From JACSRF01 sp963695505 (GTDB taxonomy: Bacteria; Chloroflexota; Anaerolineae; Promineifilales; Promineifilaceae), in NCBI GenBank assembly GCA_963695505.1, contig CAVOGX010000014.1, forward strand, positions 186,001 to 250,000: a stretch of 64,000 nt of DNA, read 5' to 3'. A program made the position numbers and the translations under genes. A model generated the notes under the pieces. It was given only the letters and a program-made list of their open reading frames with translations. It ran no database searches and was not told where the DNA came from. Position 1 is the stretch's first letter; every line of letters starts with the position of its first letter. This document shows, piece after piece, positions 1 to 6,827 of this stretch.

Positions 1-601
1 GAACAATTTGGGAAACGCGGCGCAGGCTGTGGGCGATTTTGCTGCAGCCCAGGAATATTACTTAACTTGCAGCCGTTTGTTTAAAGCTCATGACCATACC
101 CATGGCGCGTCCACAACCCTAGCCAATGCGGGCCGGCTGGCGGCCAAGCTGGGGGATTTTACCGAAGCCCAGTCCCTATTGAGCGAAAGCGTAGCTCTCA
201 AAAGGGAAATGCAAGATGAACGCGGAACGGCCGTTGCGCTAGTTGGTCTGGGGGACGTCTCCATCTCCACAAAGGATTACACTACTGCGCAAGAACAACT
301 GGCCGAGGCGTTGACGCTAGCCCACAAAAGTGGCGACGTCAAGTTGGTGTTAGAAATACTGGCTGTTCTCAGCCGACTCAGCCAGGCCCAGCAGCAGGAA
401 ACCCGGGCAGCCCGCTTGTTGGCCTTTGTGCTAGCCCACAAAGCCACCGCCCAGGAAGTGCGGGAGAATGCCCAACAGGCAAAGGAGCAGTTTGAAAGCA
501 ATCTGTTTTCAACGGCCCAAGCCTGGGCCAAGCAGCAAACCCTGGATGATGTTGTTAGTAAAGAGCAGCAGCTAGGTGGTAACAGTTTTTCTGCAGTCTA
601 A
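1..601 (+). CDS. TPR-repeat protein, C-terminal fragment (regulator-type)
   Basis: The gene enters from the left edge and only its last 199 residues are present. The visible part is helical tetratricopeptide repeat: consensus blocks NNLGNAAQAVGDFAAAQEYY at the start, then TLANAGRLAAKLGDFTEAQ and ALVGLGDVSISTKDYTTAQ, each about 40 residues apart. This spacing and the NLG..A...GD...A pattern are typical of the C-terminal TPR arrays of large bacterial SARP/LuxR/STAND transcriptional activators. The DNA-binding and NTPase parts would lie outside the window, so that assignment is inference. It ends in an unstructured tail. The next gene starts 147 bases downstream, with one ACGGCCGT copy between. 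Confidence 0.7.
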   Translation, partial: NNLGNAAQAVGDFAAAQEYYLTCSRLFKAHDHTHGASTTLANAGRLAAKLGDFTEAQSLLSESVALKREMQDERGTAVALVGLGDVSISTKDYTTAQEQLAEALTLAHKSGDVKLVLEILAVLSRLSQAQQQETRAARLLAFVLAHKATAQEVRENAQQAKEQFESNLFSTAQAWAKQQTLDDVVSKEQQLGGNSFSAV

Positions 602-747
602 GGCGACACATCTATTAACGGCCGTAGACGTAAGCCGAATCGCAAGATAAGGACCTTAAGATTTCCCCTTAGGGCATACCTTGCCGCCTAGCGTGCTTTT
701 GCCCAAACAAAGACTACATCGCCACATACTCAGATAGAAGGATAGAC

Positions 748-993
748 ATGGATATTAAGGAGAAAATTCGACAATATCTGGCCGAGAATTTTATGTTTAG
801 CGACGATGGATTCAAGCTAGATGACGACGCCTCATTCCTTGAAGAAGAGGTTGTTGATTCCACTGGCGTTATGGAATTGGTGCTGTTTGTTGAAGACAAT
901 TTTGGTGTTGCTGTTGCTGATGAAGAAATTGTCCCTGACAATTTTGATTCTGTAAATCAACTGGCAGCTTACATTCAGCGGAAAAGCGGCTGA
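748..993 (+). CDS. Acyl carrier protein
   Basis: An 81-residue acidic four-helix carrier protein of the usual ACP/PCP length. The phosphopantetheine attachment serine lies in the motif VDSTGVMEL (residues 37-45). The serine is followed by Thr-Gly and not the Leu-Asp of fatty-acid ACPs, as in many dedicated carrier proteins of envelope or natural-product clusters. An AAGGA ribosome-binding site precedes the ATG. The AMP-forming ligase starts 6 bases after its stop, so the ligase probably loads an acyl or aminoacyl group onto this carrier. The loaded substrate is unknown. Confidence 0.9.
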   Translation: MDIKEKIRQYLAENFMFSDDGFKLDDDASFLEEEVVDSTGVMELVLFVEDNFGVAVADEEIVPDNFDSVNQLAAYIQRKSG

Positions 994-999
994 CAATAC

Positions 1000-2535
1000 A
1001 TGTTACTGGTTAACGACTTCCTGGAAAATAGCGCGGCCCTGGCTCCAGACAAGGTCGCGCTCATTTGTGATGGGCAGCAGCTTACCTACGCCGACATAGA
1101 TGCTCAGGCTAACCGCATGGCTAACGCCTTGCGCGCTAATGGCGTAGAACGGGGGGATCGCGTTGTTCTCTATCTACCTAACAGCATTGAATTAGTCGTA
1201 GGTGTTTTTGCCACGCTAAAAGCCAATGCAGTTTTTGTGGTCGCCAACCACACAACCAAGCAAGACAAGCTCACCTACATGGTGAACAACTGCCGCGCCA
1301 AGGCTCTTGTCTCCCGTGCTAGGCAGTCAAATATCGTCGATGGGGTGCTGGAAAATACCCCATCGGTAGCATATACCATTTTTACCGACAAAGGAGCTGA
1401 CGAAGCAGCAGCCCATCGCTTTCAGGCGACCACCTTTTCGGCCATTCAGGCAGAATACCCGACCACCCGCCCTCCGCGCCAGATTATCGACCAGGATTTG
1501 GCCTGCCTTATTTACACTTCTGGCAGCACCGGCGACCCCAAAGGGGTCATGTCAGCCCACACCAACGTGGTATTTGCCGCCTCATCCATCATCACCTACC
1601 TGGAAAACGTACCCGACGACATTGTTATTTGCTTCTCCCCTCTCTCTTTTGATTATGGACTGTATCAACTATTGATGGTCTTTAAGTTTGGCGGCACGCT
1701 GGTGCTGGAGAAAGGGTTCACCTACCCGGCGCAGGCTCTCAAACGCATGGAAGAAGAGCGGGTCACGGGCTTCCCCGGCGTGCCCACCATCTTCGCCATT
1801 TTGCTTAACATGGATTTGAGCGCCCACGATTTGCGCAGCTTGCGTTACATCACCAACACGGCTGCCGCCTTACCCCCCAGCCACATCAAGAAAATCGGCG
1901 AGATTTTCTCCTGGGCAACCATGTATTCCATGTATGGCCTGACGGAAACCAAGCGCACCCTCTACCTGCCGCCCGCGCAGTTAAAGAACCGCCCCGGCTC
2001 GGTGGGCATTGCTATTCCCGGCACGGAAGTGTGGATTGAGGATGGCGAAGGCAAGCGCCTCGGCCCTGGGCAAATTGGGGAGCTGGTCATTCGCGGCGGG
2101 CACGTGATGCGCGGCTATTGGGAGAATCCCGAAGCGACGGCGAAGCGGTATCGGCCCGGCCCCATTCCCGGCGAGCGTGTTTGCTACAGCGGCGACTTGT
2201 TCCGCATGGATGAGGAGGGTTTCCTTTACTTTGTAGGGCGCGGCGACGACATCATCAAGAGCCGGGGCGAGAAGGTGGCACCGAAGGAAGTGGAGAATGT
2301 GTTGTATGACTTGCCAGGTGTGGTGGAAACGGCCGTAATCGGTGTGCCAGACCCTATTCTCGGCGAAGCCATCAAAGCCTTCGTCGTCACCCAGGATGGC
2401 AGCCTGACGGAAAAAGATATTTTGCGTCACTGCCGCGCCAACCTGGAAGACTTCATGGTCCCGCAAATTATCGAATTCCGCGATGCGCTGCCCAAGACGA
2501 GCAGCGGGAAGATTACGAAGAAGAATTTATCATAA
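1000..2535 (+). CDS. AMP-forming acyl-CoA synthetase / acyl-ACP ligase
   Basis: A 511-residue member of the ANL adenylating superfamily. It activates a carboxylate as an acyl-adenylate and transfers it to a thiol, either CoA or the neighbouring ACP. Visible core motifs are the P-loop YTSGSTGDPKGV (about 171-182), YGLTETKR near 311, YSGDLFRMDEEGF near 404, GRGDDIIKSRGEKV near 418, and the C-terminal lysine motif PKTSSGKITKKN. Length is standard for a stand-alone ligase. With the ACP before it and an AsnB-type amidotransferase after it, the arrangement resembles the ACP/ligase/amidotransferase sets of exosortase-associated exopolysaccharide clusters. No exosortase is seen here. Substrate specificity cannot be read from the sequence. 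Confidence 0.9.
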   Translation: MLLVNDFLENSAALAPDKVALICDGQQLTYADIDAQANRMANALRANGVERGDRVVLYLPNSIELVVGVFATLKANAVFVVANHTTKQDKLTYMVNNCRAKALVSRARQSNIVDGVLENTPSVAYTIFTDKGADEAAAHRFQATTFSAIQAEYPTTRPPRQIIDQDLACLIYTSGSTGDPKGVMSAHTNVVFAASSIITYLENVPDDIVICFSPLSFDYGLYQLLMVFKFGGTLVLEKGFTYPAQALKRMEEERVTGFPGVPTIFAILLNMDLSAHDLRSLRYITNTAAALPPSHIKKIGEIFSWATMYSMYGLTETKRTLYLPPAQLKNRPGSVGIAIPGTEVWIEDGEGKRLGPGQIGELVIRGGHVMRGYWENPEATAKRYRPGPIPGERVCYSGDLFRMDEEGFLYFVGRGDDIIKSRGEKVAPKEVENVLYDLPGVVETAVIGVPDPILGEAIKAFVVTQDGSLTEKDILRHCRANLEDFMVPQIIEFRDALPKTSSGKITKKNLS

Positions 2536-2603
2536 TCAGTATTCAGTAAACAGGGTTCAGTAGACTGGTTACTGATTACTGGTTACTGACCACTGATTAC
2601 TAA
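2536..2603. repeat. Word-repeat spacer (STRR-like)
   Basis: The spacer between the ligase and asnB is built almost wholly from near-repeats of the word GGTTACTGATTACT and its variants (CAGTATTCAGTAA, GGTTCAGTAG, GGTTACTGACCACTG). No promoter or coding signal stands out. It is one of about ten such spacers in the window, each with its own word. Confidence 0.6.
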
Positions 2604-2616
2604 CCCCCTGAAAACT

Positions 2617-4626
2617 ATGTGTGGAATTGTAGGCACGCTTAATTTAACTCAACCGCATCCCATCGACCCGGCGGATATGCGGCGTATGCTGGGGGCCATT
2701 CGCTATCGCGGCCCCGACCAGTTTGGCGTCTACGCCTTTGAGGATGAGCGCAGCGGCGTGGCCCTGGGCAATGCGCGGCTGAGCATCATTGACCTGGGCG
2801 GCGGGCAGCAGCCCATCAGCAATGAAGACGGCACGCTGTGGATTGTCTTCAACGGTGAAATATTCAACTACGTGGAGCTGCGCCCGGAAATTGAAAAGCT
2901 GGGTCACCAATTCAAAACCGACTCAGATACGGAAGTGATCATTCACCTTTATGAGGAGTATGGACCGGCCTGCGTTGAACACCTGATTGGGCAGTTCGTC
3001 TTTGCCATTTGGGATGAACGGGCGCGCAGTTTGTTTATTGCGCGGGATCGGGTGGGAATACGGCCGTTGTTCTACACCATCCAGCAAGGCGCGCTGATTT
3101 TCGGCTCCGAAATGAAGACGATTCTGGTGGACAGGCGGGTGGAGGCCGAAATTGACCCCATCGCCCTGGACCAGATTTTCACCTACTGGAGCCCGCTGGC
3201 CCCGCGCACGCCCTTCAAGAACATCCACACCTTGCCACCCGGCCATTGGCTGCTGGCGCAAGATGGCGACGTGAGCATCGAGCCATATTGGCAGCCTACC
3301 TTTCCTCCCGCCCGCGAACTGCTGCCGCCGCAAATGAGCCTGGATGAAGCAGCGACGCAACTGCGCGAGCTGCTGGTGGACGCTACTCAAATTCGCTTGC
3401 GGGCCGACGTGCCGGTGGGGGCGTACCTCAGCGGCGGGCTGGATTCCTCGACCATCACGGCCATTATTCGCCATTACACGGGCAACCGCCTGGAAACTTT
3501 TTCCATCGCCTTCACCGACGAAGCGTATGACGAAAGCGCTTTCCAGCGACAAATGGCCGCCCACCTGGGCACGCACCACCACATTGTCACCGCCTCCCAC
3601 GAGGAGATTGGCGAGATTTTCCCCGAAGTAATCTGGCATACGGAAACACCCATTATGCGCACGTCGCCGGCACCGCTGTATCTTTTGTCGCGGCTGGTGC
3701 GGCAGCATGATTTTAAGGTGGTACTGACGGGCGAAGGCTCGGATGAGTTTTTGGCAGGGTACAACATTTTCAAAGAGGCGAAGATTCGTCGTTTTTGGGC
3801 ACGGCAACCGAATTCACAGATACGGCCGTTGCTGCTGAGCAAGCTTTACGGCTACATTGGCGACCTGTCGCAGGGCAACACAGCCTACCTGGAAAAATTC
3901 TTTAGCAAAGGGCTGACCAACGTGGACGCCCTGGACTATTCCCACGCCATTCGCTGGCGCAATAACCAGCGCACCAAGCGCATCTTTAGCCCGGCGCTGC
4001 AGAGCCAGCTTGCCAGCCAGCCGGAAAATCCACTGGACGCGCTGAATTTGCCGCCCGATTTTGCCGACTGGCACCCGCAATCGCGCGCCCAATACTTGGA
4101 AATCACCATTTTCCTGGCGGAGTACCTGCTTTCGTCGCAGGGGGACCGCATGGCGGCGGCCAATTCGGTGGAGGGGCGCGTGCCCTTCTTGGACCATCGG
4201 GTGATCGAATTCGCCAACCGCCTACCGCCCCATTACAAGCTGCGCGGCCTGGACGAAAAACACATTCTCAAGCGCGCATTCCGCGATTTACTGCCCGAGA
4301 ATATCTGGAATCGCCCGAAACGGCCGTACCGCGCCCCTATTCATCGCAGCTTTTTCCCCAATGGGCAGCCATTGCCGTGGGTGGCGGACATTCTGTCTCC
4401 ACAGACTATTGAAGCTGCAGGGTATTTCAATGGATCGGCCGTTTCCAGCCTCATGAAGAAAATTGATCGTTTCGATCATCTAGGCGAAACGGATGACATG
4501 ACCCTGGCCGGACTGCTCTCGACCCAATTGGTACACCAGCAGTTCGTGGCCAACTTTGCGCCTTTGCCACCCATCGGCGCTGGCGACGACATTAAGGAAG
4601 TTGTAAAGGTTAGAGATAGAGTATAG
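2617..4626 (+). CDS. asnB: Asparagine synthase (glutamine-hydrolysing) family
   Basis: A 669-residue class II glutamine amidotransferase fused to an asparagine synthetase domain. Met-Cys-Gly-Ile-Val-Gly at the start exposes the catalytic Cys2 nucleophile, and RGPDQFG follows near residue 31. The synthetase part has the ATP-binding P-loop YLSGGLDSSTI near residue 270 and GEGSDEFLAGY near 377. It could make asparagine. Equally, given the preceding ACP and ligase, it could be a dedicated amidotransferase that modifies a carrier-bound or polysaccharide substrate, as in exosortase EPS clusters. The last codons (VRDRV) lie within the repeated word TAGAGATAGAG of the following spacer, so the C-terminus has been shaped by the repeat. 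Confidence 0.88.
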   Translation: MCGIVGTLNLTQPHPIDPADMRRMLGAIRYRGPDQFGVYAFEDERSGVALGNARLSIIDLGGGQQPISNEDGTLWIVFNGEIFNYVELRPEIEKLGHQFKTDSDTEVIIHLYEEYGPACVEHLIGQFVFAIWDERARSLFIARDRVGIRPLFYTIQQGALIFGSEMKTILVDRRVEAEIDPIALDQIFTYWSPLAPRTPFKNIHTLPPGHWLLAQDGDVSIEPYWQPTFPPARELLPPQMSLDEAATQLRELLVDATQIRLRADVPVGAYLSGGLDSSTITAIIRHYTGNRLETFSIAFTDEAYDESAFQRQMAAHLGTHHHIVTASHEEIGEIFPEVIWHTETPIMRTSPAPLYLLSRLVRQHDFKVVLTGEGSDEFLAGYNIFKEAKIRRFWARQPNSQIRPLLLSKLYGYIGDLSQGNTAYLEKFFSKGLTNVDALDYSHAIRWRNNQRTKRIFSPALQSQLASQPENPLDALNLPPDFADWHPQSRAQYLEITIFLAEYLLSSQGDRMAAANSVEGRVPFLDHRVIEFANRLPPHYKLRGLDEKHILKRAFRDLLPENIWNRPKRPYRAPIHRSFFPNGQPLPWVADILSPQTIEAAGYFNGSAVSSLMKKIDRFDHLGETDDMTLAGLLSTQLVHQQFVANFAPLPPIGAGDDIKEVVKVRDRV

Positions 4627-4678
4627 AGATAGAGTTGGTGTGTAGAAGGTTTTCCTCTATCTCTCCTCTCTAATCTCT
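4611..4678. repeat. Word-repeat spacer with hairpin
   Basis: The word TAGAGATAGAG is repeated at the end of asnB and in the spacer, and its complement follows as CTCTATCTCT and CTAATCTCT. The arms AGAGATAGAG (4625-4634) and CTCTATCTCT (4655-4664) are perfectly complementary, giving a 10-bp stem with a 20-base loop. It could act as a weak transcription attenuator; no U-tract follows. Confidence 0.6.
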
Positions 4679-4694
4679 GCACTGATAAGAGACT

Positions 4695-5657
4695 ATGACC
4701 AAAGAATTTAACCGTGACATTTTGAAGTTGGATGCAGAAGCAGAAGTGGCGCGTATCTGCGAAAAGATGCGCAGCGATACTTTTGATGTTCTAAAACGCA
4801 AAGGGGGCGTCATGGGCATCAGCGGCGGCGTAGATTCGGCCGTGGTGCTGGCGATGGCTGTGCGCGCCTTAGGGCCAGAGCGGCTGGTAACGCTGCTGCT
4901 GCCGGAAATGGAGTCCAGCCCGGACAGCGCCCGCCTGGGCCATGCCGTCTGCCAGCAATATGGCGTGACGCCTCTGGTGGAGGACGTGACCGGGCCGCTG
5001 ATTGGCTTTGGCGCATACCAACGGCGAGATACGGCCGTACGCGAAATTTTTCCCGAATACGACAGCACCTACAAGCTCAAGATTACCCTGCCCGGCGGGC
5101 TGATGGAGGGGCGCACCCTCAATTTCTTTAGCGCCACCATCGTAGCCCCAGATGGCACGGAAAAAACGAAGCGACTGCGGCCAGCGCAGTTCCGCCAAAT
5201 TGTGGCCGCCACCAATTTCAAGCAGCGCAGCCGCGCGGCCATGCTTTACTACCATGCCGAACTGCGCGATTTTGCCGTTATCGGCACGCCCCAGCGTAAC
5301 GAGCACGACCAGGGCTTTTTTGTGAAGTATGGCGATGGGGCGATGGACGTGAAGCCCATTGGCCACCTGTACAAATCGCAGGTTTACCAGTTGGCGGAGC
5401 ACCTGGAGGTGCTGGAAGAAATCCGCACACGCCCACCTACCTCAGACACCTACAGCGCAGGCAGCACCCAGGAAGAGTTTTTCTTCCGCCTGGATTTTGA
5501 AACAATGGACCTGATCTGGTATGGGCTGGACCACGACGTTCCGGCAGCGGTGGTGGCCGCAGAAATGGATTTAGCTGAGGAACAGGTGCAGCGCGTCTAT
5601 GACGACATTGTGCAAAAGCGGCGCACCACAGAATATTTACGGACGCCGCCGTTGTGA
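4695..5657 (+). CDS. NAD synthase-like amide ligase
   Basis: A 320-residue protein with the NadE-type adenine nucleotide alpha hydrolase fold. It has the PP-loop GISGGVDSAVVLAM (about 41-54), an internal AATNFKQRSRAAMLYYHAEL segment matching the family helix after the substrate loop, and KYGDGAMDVKPIGHLYKSQV near 210-229. Family members amidate deamido-NAD using ammonia. No glutaminase domain is present, so it would use free ammonia or ammonia from a partner such as the AsnB just upstream. The usual GTGNKSE loop reads GTPQRNE here. Its place in a carrier protein/ligase/acyltransferase cluster leaves open that it amidates another substrate. A bona fide nadE is the simpler reading by family. 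Confidence 0.75.
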   Translation: MTKEFNRDILKLDAEAEVARICEKMRSDTFDVLKRKGGVMGISGGVDSAVVLAMAVRALGPERLVTLLLPEMESSPDSARLGHAVCQQYGVTPLVEDVTGPLIGFGAYQRRDTAVREIFPEYDSTYKLKITLPGGLMEGRTLNFFSATIVAPDGTEKTKRLRPAQFRQIVAATNFKQRSRAAMLYYHAELRDFAVIGTPQRNEHDQGFFVKYGDGAMDVKPIGHLYKSQVYQLAEHLEVLEEIRTRPPTSDTYSAGSTQEEFFFRLDFETMDLIWYGLDHDVPAAVVAAEMDLAEEQVQRVYDDIVQKRRTTEYLRTPPL

Positions 5658-5669
5658 TTGGTTAGTCAG

Positions 5670-5705
5670 TTTGTTAGTTGGTTCGCCAACCATCCAACTA
5701 ACAAA
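5670..5705. repeat. Intergenic inverted repeat
   Basis: The arms TTTGTTAGTTGG and CCAACTAACAAA are perfect 12-bp complements separated by 12 bases. They lie in a spacer made of GTTAGT/AACTAAC words just before the acyltransferase start. The hairpin argues that this stretch is spacer and not the N-terminus of the next gene. It may attenuate transcription between the two genes. Confidence 0.7.
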
Positions 5706-5726
5706 CCACCCAACAAGCTATTCACT

Positions 5727-6776
5727 ATGAACCGACAATTCGCCGCCCTACGGGGCATTGCCATGATATTAGTTGTGCTGCATCACGCGGTAGATCTGAC
5801 CAAGATGGCTGCCGAACGGGCAGGATATGCCCCCCTGTCTGGCTTAGGGGCGGCTATTGTGACGCCATTTTACGAACTAGGCATTTACGCTGTGCCGCTT
5901 TTCCTGTTCATCTCCGGGGCGTTTCTAGCCTATGCAGCCAAGGGTGACCCACCGACCGTGTCCTGGACGGTGGTGCGCAACGCGCTCAAGCGGTTGATTT
6001 GGCCCTATTTGCTCTGGTCGGCCGTTTTGTACATTGAAGTATATTTTCATTACGGCGAAGTCCATTCAATAACGGAATACATCAAGAAGCTGATCATTGG
6101 CTCTCCATTTGACTTTGTGCCGTTGTTATTCTTTTTCTACCTGGTTTCTCCGTTTCTGGTGCGCTGGACGCAAGGGCGGCGAGGATTGCTGTTGGTCTTG
6201 AGTGTGGGGTTGGTCCAGCTCGTGGTTATGAATATTGAGGCGCCGGGGATTTTAGGTTTTCGTTTTCCAGGTTGGGTACCCAATGACGTGCCGATTATCG
6301 GCCGGACGCTGGCCCAATACGCAGTGTATTTCCCGCTGGGTGTAGTGTACAGCATGAATACCAAAGTAATTAATCCGCGGCTGCAGCAGTGGAAACGGCC
6401 GTTGCTCATCATTATAATTGCCCTATTTGGCATTCACCTGCTTCATGCTTACGGCGTCATCCGTGCGCCCATAATCCAATATCTGGCAGCAGCCATAACC
6501 TTGTTCTACACTCCCCTCATCCAGCGTACAGCCATTCCCCAGGTCCGCCGCATTGAACAGGTCAGCAAGCGGTCATATGGTCTATATCTCATTCATTTTA
6601 CATTGATTGATTTTTTGCTCTTTATCCTTGCCAGTCTAGCGCCGGGAATACTGCAATTTCAACTGCTGCTTATGCCCTTAATGTTTATTTTGGGCTTTAC
6701 GATTCCCATATTGACTATGGAGCGCTTATCGCGAGTTAAGCAAGTACGGCCCGTATATCAATACATATTCGGTTAG
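5727..6776 (+). CDS. Membrane acyltransferase, acyltransferase 3 family
   Basis: The 349-residue form begins at the ATG giving MNRQFAALRGIAMILVVLHH. The R-G-I-A.....HH signature of acyltransferase_3 (OafA/YrhL/WecH) proteins is at the N-terminus, with the catalytic-type histidine in LHHAVDL. About ten hydrophobic segments follow, such as PLFLFISGAFLAYA and LIIIIIALFGIHLLHAYGV. Such enzymes move acetyl or other acyl groups onto sugars or lipids of the envelope. The frame is open 69 bases further upstream to a TTG, but that part is the repeat spacer, so the ATG is preferred. The ACP and ligase upstream could supply its acyl donor; this is inference. Confidence 0.85.
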   Translation: MNRQFAALRGIAMILVVLHHAVDLTKMAAERAGYAPLSGLGAAIVTPFYELGIYAVPLFLFISGAFLAYAAKGDPPTVSWTVVRNALKRLIWPYLLWSAVLYIEVYFHYGEVHSITEYIKKLIIGSPFDFVPLLFFFYLVSPFLVRWTQGRRGLLLVLSVGLVQLVVMNIEAPGILGFRFPGWVPNDVPIIGRTLAQYAVYFPLGVVYSMNTKVINPRLQQWKRPLLIIIIALFGIHLLHAYGVIRAPIIQYLAAAITLFYTPLIQRTAIPQVRRIEQVSKRSYGLYLIHFTLIDFLLFILASLAPGILQFQLLLMPLMFILGFTIPILTMERLSRVKQVRPVYQYIFG

Positions 6777-6827
6777 GAAGAATTCTTGGTGAAATGGTGT
6801 AGCGTGTATCGGTTAGGAGGTTTTGGG

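Noticed and set aside
2923..3807. 294-residue - strand frame within asnB
   Set aside because: It is a shadow of asnB codon bias; it has no domain features or ribosome-binding site.
5658..5726. N-terminal extension of the acyltransferase from a TTG
   Set aside because: The extension is the word-repeat hairpin spacer, and relatives begin at the MNRQFAALRGIA position.
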